The notes under the pieces are model-generated. The model was not told the origin of the DNA and did no database searches. It was given only the letters and a program-made list of their open reading frames with translations. The position numbers were made by a program, and so were the translations under genes. Below are positions 1 to 6,537 of a stretch of DNA of 8,807 nt, one piece after another (position 1 is the stretch's first letter; every line of letters begins with the position of its first letter). Source of the stretch: Burkholderiaceae bacterium (lineage in GTDB: Bacteria; Pseudomonadota; Gammaproteobacteria; Burkholderiales; Burkholderiaceae); NCBI GenBank assembly GCA_023253905.1, contig JALREG010000042.1:1-8807 (forward strand), read 5' to 3'.

Positions 1-22
1 CGAGCCGCTTACGGAGTCCATC

Positions 23-901
23 ATGGCCAATCCTCGCGTCCCGTATGCCTTCACCAGCGACCGACCGCCGATCGCACCGCCGTTGGGCGGCCGCATCCTG
101 GTGCATCTGGTGGTCAACGTCGAGCACTGGCAGTTCGACCAACCCATGCCGCGCACCATTCTCACCCCGCCGCACGGCAAGGAAACGGTGCCAGACATCC
201 CCAACTTTGGTTGGGCCGACTACGGCATGCGGGCGGGGTTGCCGCGCATGATCAATGCCATCGTCGAACGCGGCCTGCCCGCCTCCACCAGCTTCAATGC
301 CGGCGTGATCGACGCCTATCCGCGCGCGGCTCAGGCCATGCACGATGCCGGTTGGGAGTTCATCGGCCATGGCATGCACCAGAAGGCGTTGAATCACGTC
401 GGGGGCGAGGCTGAGGTGATCGAGGCCTCGCTTGCCAAGATCGCGGCATTCACGGGTCATCGTCCGCGTGGCTGGCTGAGCCCGGGGCTGCGCCAAACGC
501 ATGACACGCCCGAGCTCCTCAAGGATGCGGGCATCGAGTACACCTTCGACTGGGTGATCGACGACCTCCCCAGCTGGATGCACACGGCGCGTGGCCCGCT
601 CATGGCCATGCCCTACAACCTCGAGCTGAACGACTCGATCATCTACGCGGTCGAAAAACACTCGTCGCCCGAGTTCTATCTGCGCCTCGAGCGTACGCTC
701 GAGCTGTTCGTTCGCGAAAGTCGCAGCCAGCCACGCGTACTCGCGCTGGGACTCCACCCCCATCTGGTGGGTCCGCCCCACCGGTTTGTCTATTTCGAGC
801 GCATGCTCGATCTGCTGATGCGCACCGAAGGCGTCACCTTCATGACCGGCGGGCAGATCGCAGACTGGTTTGTCGGGCAGTGCCCGCCACCTAAATCCTG
901 A
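23..901 (+). CDS. Polysaccharide-deacetylase-fold hydrolase, PuuE/allantoinase-like
   Basis: A 292-residue soluble protein of the NodB/polysaccharide deacetylase fold, closest in motifs to the PuuE-type cyclic-amide hydrolase branch and not to chitin or peptidoglycan deacetylases. Visible motifs in order: VNVEHW (31-36) where true CE4 deacetylases have TFDD, DYGMR (66-70), a His cluster GHGMHQ (115-120), RPRGWLSPG (147-155), DWVIDDLP (176-183), PYNLELND (197-204) and HPH (245-247). No signal peptide is seen, so it is probably cytoplasmic. The ATG at 23 follows ACGGAG at 11-16 with 6-nt spacing. However, the frame stays open to the window edge, so a longer N-terminus cannot be excluded. It lies 27 nt before the acyl-CoA dehydrogenase and looks co-transcribed. 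Family knowledge suggests hydrolysis of an amide, ureide or similar C-N bond. The actual substrate is unknown, and a link to the amide product of the downstream nitrile-hydratase-like enzyme is speculation. Confidence 0.85.
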   Translation: MANPRVPYAFTSDRPPIAPPLGGRILVHLVVNVEHWQFDQPMPRTILTPPHGKETVPDIPNFGWADYGMRAGLPRMINAIVERGLPASTSFNAGVIDAYPRAAQAMHDAGWEFIGHGMHQKALNHVGGEAEVIEASLAKIAAFTGHRPRGWLSPGLRQTHDTPELLKDAGIEYTFDWVIDDLPSWMHTARGPLMAMPYNLELNDSIIYAVEKHSSPEFYLRLERTLELFVRESRSQPRVLALGLHPHLVGPPHRFVYFERMLDLLMRTEGVTFMTGGQIADWFVGQCPPPKS

Positions 902-928
902 TCACAGTTTTTCACCAGAGGTCTTCAC

Positions 929-2092
929 ATGGTTAGCCGAGCCAACGATCCCCATCAGAGCATCCGTGACGGCGTGCGCGCCGTTGTTCAGCAGTTCGAC
1001 TCCCGCTACTGGCAGGAAGTTGACGAAGCACGAGCCTTTCCCGAGGCGTTCGTCACCGCACTGACCGATGCCGGCTGGCTCGGTGCGCTCATCCCCGAGG
1101 AATACGGTGGTTCGGGGCTGTCGCTCACCGAGGCTTCGGTGATCATGGAGGAAATCAATCGTGCAGGCGGCAATTCCGGCGCCTGCCACGGACAGATGTA
1201 TGTCATGGGGTGCGTGCTGCGCCATGGCTCGGAAGACCAGAAGAAGCGCATCCTGCCGGCGATTGCGGCGGGGAAGCTTCGCATGCAGTCCATGGCCGTG
1301 ACCGAGCCCACCACCGGCTCGGACACCACGCGGCTCAAAACCTTCGCCGAGCTCAAAGGCGACCGCTATGTGGTGAACGGCCAGAAGGTCTGGACCTCAC
1401 GTGTGCAGCACTCCGATTATCTGCTGCTCCTTGCGCGCACCACGCCGCTTACGGAAGTGAAGAAGCGCTCTGAAGGTCTGTCGGTGTTCCTGGTTGACCT
1501 GCGCGAGGCGATCGGCAAGGGCATTGAGCTTCGGCCGATCCGGAACATGGTCAATCACGAAACCAACGAGCTCTTCATCGACAACCTCGAGATCCCGGTC
1601 GAGAACCGGATCGGTGAAGAGGGCAAGGGCCTCAAGTACATTCTCGACGGATTGAATGCCGAGCGGATCCTGATTGCGGCCGAGTGCATTGGCGATGGCT
1701 ACTGGTTTGTCGAAAAGGCGAGCCGCTACGCAAGTGATCGGGTGGTGTTCGAGCGGCCAATCGGCAAGAACCAGGGCGTGCAGTTCCCGATTGCCAAATC
1801 GTATGCCAGCGTCGAGGCGGCGAGCCTGATGCGCTATCGCGCGGCCGAACTGTTCGATTCGGGCGAGCCCTGCGGAGCCGAGGCGAACATGTCCAAGCTG
1901 CTTGCGGCCGACGCCTCCTGGGAAGCGGCCAACGCATGTCTGCAGACGCATGGCGGATTTGGCTTTGCGGCCGAGTACGACGTTGAACGCAAATTCCGTG
2001 AAACCCGGCTCTATCAGGTGGCGCCTATCTCCACCAACATGATCCTGTCCTACATCGCCGAGCACGTGCTGGGCATGCCGCGTTCGTACTGA
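929..2092 (+). CDS. Acyl-CoA dehydrogenase family protein
   Basis: A 387-residue FAD-dependent acyl-CoA dehydrogenase, the usual full length, which would introduce an alpha-beta double bond into an acyl-CoA and pass electrons to ETF. The N-terminal helical domain contains LIPEEYGGSGLSLTEA (54-69). The flavin/substrate segment AVTEPTTGSDT (123-133) and VNGQKVWTS (149-157) form the middle beta domain. The C-terminal domain carries QTHGGFGFAAEYDVERKFRE (339-358). The Glu normally found near the C-terminus (the YEGT motif of MCAD-type enzymes) is not there: the aligned stretch is QVAPIST (363-369). A Glu-Arg pair at 245-246 (LNAERIL) sits where isovaleryl-CoA and long-chain dehydrogenases place their catalytic Glu, so E245 is the likely base. 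The ATG has AGAGGT at 917-922, 6 nt upstream. It is followed 8 nt later by a hydratase gene, consistent with consecutive dehydrogenation and hydration. Acyl specificity cannot be told from the sequence. Confidence 0.95.
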   Translation: MVSRANDPHQSIRDGVRAVVQQFDSRYWQEVDEARAFPEAFVTALTDAGWLGALIPEEYGGSGLSLTEASVIMEEINRAGGNSGACHGQMYVMGCVLRHGSEDQKKRILPAIAAGKLRMQSMAVTEPTTGSDTTRLKTFAELKGDRYVVNGQKVWTSRVQHSDYLLLLARTTPLTEVKKRSEGLSVFLVDLREAIGKGIELRPIRNMVNHETNELFIDNLEIPVENRIGEEGKGLKYILDGLNAERILIAAECIGDGYWFVEKASRYASDRVVFERPIGKNQGVQFPIAKSYASVEAASLMRYRAAELFDSGEPCGAEANMSKLLAADASWEAANACLQTHGGFGFAAEYDVERKFRETRLYQVAPISTNMILSYIAEHVLGMPRSY

Positions 2093-2100
2093 TCGCGTTC

Positions 2101-2985
2101 ATGGCCGATTTCGCTTCATGGATCGGCCGTTCGCGCGCCGAGACCGAAACCCTGGATGCTCGGCTGGTGCGTTGGCTCGCGGCCACGCTCGAGCGTCCGG
2201 ATTGGTCAGGCGCTCGCCTCGGGCAGTCGCTGCCCGCAGGCTGGCACTGGACATTGTTTGCGCCGGTGGCTGCGCAGTCGTCGCTCGGTCGGGACGGTCA
2301 TCCGTCGCGCACGGGTGACTTCCTGCCGCCCACTTCGCAGCCGCGCCGGATGTGGGCCGGTAGCAGGCTTGTCTGGCATGACCGGTTCAGGGTGGGCGAT
2401 CAGGTCACACGAACCAGCACCATTGCGTCGGCCGACGAGAAGTCAGGCCGCAGTGGCACGATGGTGTTCGTCACGCTGGCCCATCGGCTCGAAGTTGGCG
2501 GTCGGTTGATCGCCGAAGAGGAGCAGGATCTGGTCTATCGGGGCGATGCCGGCCCCGATGAGATCGCAGCGCTCGCGCGCCTCGCCGAGCGCGCGCGAGC
2601 AGGCGGCACGGCGCCCGAAAAAACCGGCGCGTTCCAGCAACCGGTCACGCCGGATCCGGTGATGTTGTTTCGCTACTCGGCCGCCACCTTTAACGGGCAC
2701 CGTATTCACTACGACCGCGACTATGCGGGCTCGGTGGAGGGCTATCCCGGCCTGGTTGTGCACGGGCCGCTGATTGCGAGCCTGCTGCTTGGCTTTGCCG
2801 AAACCGTAGTGGCGCCAGGCGCGCACGTCACCCGCTTCGATTTCCGGGCGAAACGACCGACGTTTGACATCACGCCCTTTGCGCTCCACGCGGATGCGCC
2901 CGATGCGGCGGGCGACTTCGCGCTCTGGTCAACCAACAATGTTGGCGAAGTGGCGGTCGAGGCACGGGCCCGCGTTGAGCGCTGA
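2101..2985 (+). CDS. FAS1-like dehydratase / MaoC-type acyl-CoA hydratase (HTD2/mesaconyl-CoA hydratase family)
   Basis: A 294-residue double-hotdog hydratase. Residues about 4-145 form the FAS1-like dehydratase N-domain, opening with WIGRSRAETETLD, which is typical of this family. Residues about 185-294 form the MaoC-like domain, with the hydratase-2 signature FNGHRIHYDRDYA (197-209, catalytic candidates H203 and D205) and GYPGLVVHGPL (214-224). An Ala/Arg-rich linker lies between them. The family includes mitochondrial HTD2 and bacterial mesaconyl-C4-CoA hydratase, which reversibly hydrate 2-enoyl thioesters. It starts 8 nt after the dehydrogenase stop with no clear ribosome-binding site, suggesting translational coupling. 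The early WIGR motif leaves no good later start. Dehydrogenase plus hydratase would convert an acyl-CoA to its 3-hydroxyacyl-CoA. The substrate is unknown. The gene ends 12 nt before the convergent HupE-like gene. Confidence 0.92.
   Translation: MADFASWIGRSRAETETLDARLVRWLAATLERPDWSGARLGQSLPAGWHWTLFAPVAAQSSLGRDGHPSRTGDFLPPTSQPRRMWAGSRLVWHDRFRVGDQVTRTSTIASADEKSGRSGTMVFVTLAHRLEVGGRLIAEEEQDLVYRGDAGPDEIAALARLAERARAGGTAPEKTGAFQQPVTPDPVMLFRYSAATFNGHRIHYDRDYAGSVEGYPGLVVHGPLIASLLLGFAETVVAPGAHVTRFDFRAKRPTFDITPFALHADAPDAAGDFALWSTNNVGEVAVEARARVER
2537..2600 (+). repeat. Two adjacent perfect inverted repeats (potential hairpins) in the hydratase linker
   Basis: The first inverted repeat pairs 2537-2544 (ATCGGGGC) with 2552-2559 (GCCCCGAT), an 8-bp stem with a 7-nt loop. 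The second pairs 2571-2580 (GCTCGCGCGC) with 2591-2600 (GCGCGCGAGC), a 10-bp stem with a 10-nt loop. Both are read directly from the sequence. They lie inside the hydratase gene, in the segment encoding the linker between its two domains (about residues 146-167). There is no T-tract, so they are not an intrinsic terminator. A biological role is unproven and the GC-rich Ala/Arg codons could produce them by chance. Confidence 0.6.
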
Positions 2986-2997
2986 TCCGCGCTTCGT

Positions 2998-3648
2998 TCA
3001 CGCGAACGCGAAAAGCACTCCGCACGCTGCGCCCGCCGACAGAGCGGCCGCAGTGAGCCGGAGTTTGCCGACGAGCGTTTCGCGCGTGGCGCGCATCCGG
3101 CGAACGCCTGCCAGCACCGCGCCGCCCAGTGCAAGTTGCGCGATCGCGATCCCGACCCAGTAGCTTGCCAGGATCGCCGTGTTATTGGTTTCAATCGATT
3201 CGGCGGCGATCTGCCCGTGAATTGAACCGGCGAGACCCACCAGCAGCAAAATCGCGAGTCGGTTCGATCCGCTGGCCACCTGCTCGCGACAGAGCCACGC
3301 GGCTGCAAGCGCGAGGGTTGCCGCCACCCAGAGATCGTGCGCTGGCCATCCGGCCGCGCCCGCACCAAATGCCAGCGCGGTCAGTATCGAGCCACCGCAA
3401 AACGCGAGCAGCATGCCGCCGCCGTGGCTTCGCGCGGCCGCCAGCGTGCCGAGCGCAAGTAGCGCCACCAGGTGCGGACCTGACAGCAATGGGTGCGCCA
3501 GCCCTGAGGCGAGCGCCTGCCAGGCGGTTGCAGGCGGTGCGTAATCGTGAGCGTGGTGAGCAATGGCCCCAAACGGTGTGAGAAGGACCAGACCCGTTGC
3601 AAGCAGTCGGTGTAACGGAACGAGCATCCGTGATGCGGTGGCGGTCAT
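2998..3648 (-). CDS. HupE/UreJ-family membrane protein, probable nickel/cobalt permease
   Basis: A 216-residue hydrophobic protein of the HupE/UreJ family, members of which take up Ni2+ and in some bacteria Co2+. Residues 1-30 look like a cleavable signal peptide ending GAIA, which would leave a mature N-terminus HHAHDY. About six membrane segments follow. Family landmarks: HPLLSGPHLVALLALG (52-67), matching the HPxxGxDHLLA motif but with Pro in place of the usual Asp, and IHGQIAAES (143-151), matching the HG...AE motif of a later helix. The ATG at 3648 is preferred over an upstream in-frame ATG at 3744 because GGGAG (3659-3655 on this strand) lies 6 nt before it and the signal peptide begins here. 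It is the only gene on this strand, convergent with the hydratase and divergent from the importer. Next to a Co-type nitrile-hydratase-like enzyme, cobalt supply is a reasonable role, but metal specificity is inference. Confidence 0.85.
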   Translation of the reverse strand: MTATASRMLVPLHRLLATGLVLLTPFGAIAHHAHDYAPPATAWQALASGLAHPLLSGPHLVALLALGTLAAARSHGGGMLLAFCGGSILTALAFGAGAAGWPAHDLWVAATLALAAAWLCREQVASGSNRLAILLLVGLAGSIHGQIAAESIETNNTAILASYWVGIAIAQLALGGAVLAGVRRMRATRETLVGKLRLTAAALSAGAACGVLFAFA

Positions 3649-3654
3649 CGTTGA

Positions 3655-3659
3655 CTCCC
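3655..3659 (-). promoter_or_regulatory. Ribosome-binding site of the HupE-like gene
   Basis: GGGAG on the minus strand, 6 nt before the ATG at 3648. It decides this start over the ATG at 3744, which would place a non-hydrophobic 32-residue extension before the signal peptide. Confidence 0.65.
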
Positions 3660-3717
3660 GTCGGCAGGCAAAGCAAGAATCCGGAACCTGATCGTATCTG
3701 AAAACATAATCTTTACC

Positions 3718-3723
3718 GGAGAT
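3718..3723 (+). promoter_or_regulatory. Ribosome-binding site fixing the TTG start of the binding protein
   Basis: GGAGAT lies 5 nt before TTG at 3729. The alternative ATG at 3771 is preceded only by a pyrimidine-rich stretch (CCCCCACTTCT) with no Shine-Dalgarno match, so TTG is preferred. Confidence 0.6.
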
Positions 3724-3728
3724 CCGTC

Positions 3729-4805
3729 TTGAACCTGAAATCATCCTCAGTCCGCCCGGCCCCCACTTCTATGACGCGGCGCGGCGTGTTGCGTACCGGT
3801 GCGGTGGGTCTCGCAGCGCCCTGGGTGGCGAGCCCGGCCAAGGCCTCGGGTCAGCTTAACGTGGTGCTCAATCAGGGGCTGCTTGCCAAGCTCTGGATCG
3901 ACGAACTGCACCCCGCATTCGAGAAGGCGACCGGTGCCAAGGTGAATGTGCAGCAATCGGTTACCGCCAACATGCTGGCCATGCTGAAGACTCAGCGCGA
4001 CAACCCGCCTGATCTGATGCAGTTCTCCGAAGCGGGCGTGTTCCTCGCCGCTGAAGAGGGACTTCTCCGGCCGCATAACGCGAAGAACATTGCCAATATG
4101 GCGATGCTTCGGCCGGCGTTTCGGCTTGCCGAAGATTTTTCTGCGGGCGTGATCGACGCCGTTCACACCCTCTACTACAACACCAATGCACAGAAAACCC
4201 GCCCTGCGGCCTGGGCTGAGATGTGGGACGCGTCTAACGCCCGCCGGATCGCTGTTCCGCCGATCACCTGGAACAGCGGGGTTCGGATGGTGACCACGGC
4301 CGCGCAGATCGCCACTGGCAAGCCGATGAAAGATGCGCAATACGATCTGGAAGCGGGCATGCGTCACCTGGCCAAGTTGAAGGACGCTGGCGCGGTGGCC
4401 TACACCGGTGCGCCGCAGGCAATCCAGATGCTGCAGTCGGGCCAGGTGCCGCTCGTGCCGTTCTACGGCATCTTCATCAATCCTTTGCTCGACAAGGGCG
4501 CACCGATTGCGCCGGCCACCATGCTGCGCGAGGGGCTGCACGGCGAAGTGGTGGGGCTCAATATGCCAGCCAAGGCCAAGAACCTGGAGCTGGCCGAAGT
4601 CTATGTGAACATGAGCCTGTCGAAGGAGTTTCAGTCGAAGATCGATAGCGTGCTGCGCGCCCGCTCGGCGCATCGCGACGTGAACCCCTCTGAACGCACC
4701 CGCGAGCTCCTGGGGCCCGGCGATAACATCCTCTACGCAGACTGGAAATTTCTGTCCAAGAATCGCGCGAAGCTCACTGAAATGTGGAACAACGTCTTCG
4801 GCTGA
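3729..4805 (+). CDS. ABC transporter periplasmic substrate-binding protein, spermidine/putrescine (PotD) type, Tat signal
   Basis: A 358-residue extracytoplasmic solute-binding protein of the polyamine/iron-type family (PotD-like), which captures a small ligand and delivers it to the permeases encoded next. The N-terminus carries a twin-arginine signal TRRGVLRTG (16-24), a short hydrophobic stretch and a cleavage-like AKA-S at 37-40, so export is probably by Tat. The mature part begins with LNVVLNQGLL (43-52) and contains LYYNTNA, characteristic of this family's first lobe. TTG at 3729 is chosen because GGAGAT precedes it. Starting at the ATG at 3771 would still keep the Tat motif. The stop is 18 nt before permease 1. 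Members of this family bind polyamines, other amines, phosphonates or ferric ion, so similarity does not fix the ligand. The linked nitrile-hydratase-type genes hint at a small nitrogen compound. Confidence 0.92.
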   Translation: MNLKSSSVRPAPTSMTRRGVLRTGAVGLAAPWVASPAKASGQLNVVLNQGLLAKLWIDELHPAFEKATGAKVNVQQSVTANMLAMLKTQRDNPPDLMQFSEAGVFLAAEEGLLRPHNAKNIANMAMLRPAFRLAEDFSAGVIDAVHTLYYNTNAQKTRPAAWAEMWDASNARRIAVPPITWNSGVRMVTTAAQIATGKPMKDAQYDLEAGMRHLAKLKDAGAVAYTGAPQAIQMLQSGQVPLVPFYGIFINPLLDKGAPIAPATMLREGLHGEVVGLNMPAKAKNLELAEVYVNMSLSKEFQSKIDSVLRARSAHRDVNPSERTRELLGPGDNILYADWKFLSKNRAKLTEMWNNVFG

Positions 4806-4823
4806 CGCGTCCATCGGACCGTT

Positions 4824-5705
4824 ATGACCGAAGCCGTCGCGCCGCTGCGGCAACGATCCGGCACAGGGCTCGCCGTCGCCTGCCTGCTGGGTCCTGCCGC
4901 GGTGCTGCTGATCGCGTTCTACGCGATTCCGTTCCTGCGCATGATTGCTGAAAGCCTGACGCCCGCCAACGCGGGTGCAGGCTGGATGGGCATGAGCCTG
5001 GAGCACTTTGAGCGCCTCACCTCGAGCGGCCGGGTTCAACGGGCGTTTACCCGTACATTGCGAATCTCGGGCTGGGTCACGCTGATCACGCTGGTGATCT
5101 CGTTTCCGCTTGCCCTCTACCTGGTCCGAGCAGGGCGCACCATTCGCACCGCATTCCTGATCGCATTGTTCGTTTCGCTCGCCTCCAGCCTGATCGTGCG
5201 CAACTACGGCTGGCTGGTGACATTGGCTGATGCGGGGCCGTTGAACCGGCTGCTGATTGCGCTGGGTTTTCTCAATGCGCCCATGCGCATGGTCTACAGC
5301 GAAGGCGCCACCATCGTGGCGCTGGTTCACTACGCGATTCCGTTCATGACGCTGCCGATCTTCGCCGCGCTCCTCAGAATTCCGCCATCGTTGTCCGATT
5401 CCGCGGCGAGCCTTGGCGCTCCGCCCTGGCGGGTGATCCGGGATGTGATCTGGCCGCTTGCCATGCCGGGTGTGTTTGGCGGCGTTGTGCTCACGTTTGC
5501 GCTCAGCATGAGCGCGTTCGTCACCCCGCTCATGCTCGGCTCGCCCGCCACGGCCATGATTTCGCAGGTAGCAGCCGAACAGTTTCTGGTGCAACTGGCC
5601 TTTCCGTTTGGGTCCGCGATCGTGGTGGCGCTGGTGCTCATCACGTTTTTGATCGTGGTCGTATTCACGCTACTGGTCCGCAAGGTGTTTCGTGCGCAGG
5701 TCTGA
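4824..5705 (+). CDS. ABC transporter permease 1 (PotB type)
   Basis: A 293-residue inner-membrane permease of the binding-protein-dependent family. Six membrane helices are apparent, roughly at 15-37, 80-102, 108-126, 160-183, 214-236 and 263-285. The cytoplasmic coupling loop with the EAA-type motif reads SAASLGAPPWRV...WPLAMPG (193-215) and contacts the ATPase. The conserved Gly of this motif (SLGA) is present; the leading Glu-Ala-Ala is reduced to Ser-Ala-Ala. It would pair with permease 2 to form the channel. The ATG has only a weak upstream GGA (4815-4817). It overlaps permease 2 by 14 nt, indicating coupled translation. Substrate specificity is not readable from this subunit. Confidence 0.95.
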   Translation: MTEAVAPLRQRSGTGLAVACLLGPAAVLLIAFYAIPFLRMIAESLTPANAGAGWMGMSLEHFERLTSSGRVQRAFTRTLRISGWVTLITLVISFPLALYLVRAGRTIRTAFLIALFVSLASSLIVRNYGWLVTLADAGPLNRLLIALGFLNAPMRMVYSEGATIVALVHYAIPFMTLPIFAALLRIPPSLSDSAASLGAPPWRVIRDVIWPLAMPGVFGGVVLTFALSMSAFVTPLMLGSPATAMISQVAAEQFLVQLAFPFGSAIVVALVLITFLIVVVFTLLVRKVFRAQV

Positions 5706-6537
5706 GTTGATCGCGCATCCGCTCGAACGCCTCATCGCGATCGCTGGCTGGGGGGCGATGCTGTTTCTCCTGTTTCCAGTCGTTTTTACCACCGTGGTGA
5801 GCTTCGGCGCGGGCGAGCTGATCGAATTTCCTCCCGCAGGCTGGTCGCTTCGCTGGTATGCGCACATCGGTGAGATTCATCGCGTGGGCGCAGCCGTTCT
5901 CTACAGCCTGCTGATTGCGACCTGCGCCGGAGTCATTGCCACGCTGATGGCGGTTGGGGTGGCGCTGTGCCTGGTGCGGCTGCCGGTTCCCGGCAAGGCG
6001 ATGATTGGTGCGCTGGTGACCTCACCGGTGGCGGTTCCCATCGTTGCACTGGGCATTGCGCTCATCCAGTTTTTTATCTGGCTGGGCATTTCGTTCACCT
6101 GGTATAGCCTCCTCATCGGGCATCTGGTGCTGGTGATTGCCTATCCGGTGCGAACGCTGGTGGCCTCACTTTCGTTATCCAACCCCGCCCTTGAAGAGGC
6201 GGCGGCCAGTCTGGGCGCAAGGCCGCTGATCGCGTTTTTCACCATTACGCTCCCTCAGATGAAGCCTGGCCTTATCAGCGGGTTTCTGTTTGCTTTCCTG
6301 ATCAGTTTTGACAACTATCCGATCAGCATTTTTCTTGTTCGCGGCGCGCTCACCGTGTTGCCGATCGAGGTCTTCAATTACATCAGTCAAAATTTCGATC
6401 CGACGCCCGCTGCCTTTTCCACGCTCTACACGCTGCTCCTTGCGTTGGTTATCGTGTGGGCCGAGCGCCGCTGGTCGATTATCTCGTTGTCGGTTGCATC
6501 GGAAGGGGGCCCGGGTGGCAAGCGTTCAGATCGATGA
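5692..6537 (+). CDS. ABC transporter permease 2 (PotC type)
   Basis: A 281-residue second permease of the importer, starting with GTG inside the end of permease 1. AAGGTG at 5682-5687 lies 4 nt before the GTG. A TTG at 5707 in the same frame, with CAGG upstream, is an alternative that would remove five residues. Six membrane helices are apparent, about 17-38, 68-92, 105-129, 137-158, 194-216 and 242-258. The classical coupling motif EEAAASLGARP (168-178) followed by LPQMKPG (187-193) is intact, more canonical than in permease 1. The C-terminal tail (SEGGPGGKRSDR) is encoded across the start of the ATPase gene, a 23-nt overlap. Confidence 0.95.
   Translation: MRRSELIAHPLERLIAIAGWGAMLFLLFPVVFTTVVSFGAGELIEFPPAGWSLRWYAHIGEIHRVGAAVLYSLLIATCAGVIATLMAVGVALCLVRLPVPGKAMIGALVTSPVAVPIVALGIALIQFFIWLGISFTWYSLLIGHLVLVIAYPVRTLVASLSLSNPALEEAAASLGARPLIAFFTITLPQMKPGLISGFLFAFLISFDNYPISIFLVRGALTVLPIEVFNYISQNFDPTPAAFSTLYTLLLALVIVWAERRWSIISLSVASEGGPGGKRSDR
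6501..6509 (+). promoter_or_regulatory. Ribosome-binding site for the ATPase GTG start
   Basis: GGAAGGGGG lies 5 nt before GTG at 6515, inside the permease 2 gene. It supports a start just before the conserved VQIDDLHLALGG beta strand, and not at the much earlier in-frame ATG at 6308. Confidence 0.6.

Larger units (their letters stand above)
3649..3728. promoter_or_regulatory. Divergent intergenic region, probable promoters for HupE-like gene and importer operon
   Basis: This 80-bp gap between the divergent starts is the only sizeable non-coding interval in the window, and it holds its most A/T-rich stretch (about 3690-3715). CATAAT at 3705-3710 is a plausible -10 element for the importer direction, but no convincing -35 hexamer lies 16-18 bp upstream. 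No clear operator palindrome or riboswitch is visible. Promoter activity is inferred from gene orientation, not from strong motif matches. Confidence 0.4.

Noticed and set aside
1397..2065. A 222-codon minus-strand open frame within the acyl-CoA dehydrogenase gene.
   Set aside because: It is antisense to a well-conserved enzyme, with no motifs or ribosome-binding site of its own.
2995..3008. Short inverted repeat CGTTC-ACGC-GAACG at the convergent gene ends, considered as a terminator.
   Set aside because: Only a 5-bp stem with no T-tract on either strand, and it overlaps the last codons of the HupE-like gene.
2742..3368. Open frames overlapping the HupE-like gene and hydratase end in other frames (including 3129-3581 plus and 3191-3676 minus).
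   Set aside because: Arg/Ala/Pro-rich shadow translations. The HupE-like frame has a signal peptide, membrane segments, family motifs and a ribosome-binding site.
3747..5594. A 615-codon open frame on the minus strand opposite the binding protein and permease 1.
   Set aside because: It lies antisense to two genes with clear family motifs, and its translation is rich in Arg/His/Gln with no recognisable domain. Long antisense frames are expected in GC-rich DNA with strong third-position bias.
6308..6514. An N-terminal extension of the ATPase from the ATG at 6308.
   Set aside because: The extension is an out-of-frame reading of permease 2. GTG 6515 with GGAAGGGGG directly precedes the first conserved strand of the ATPase.
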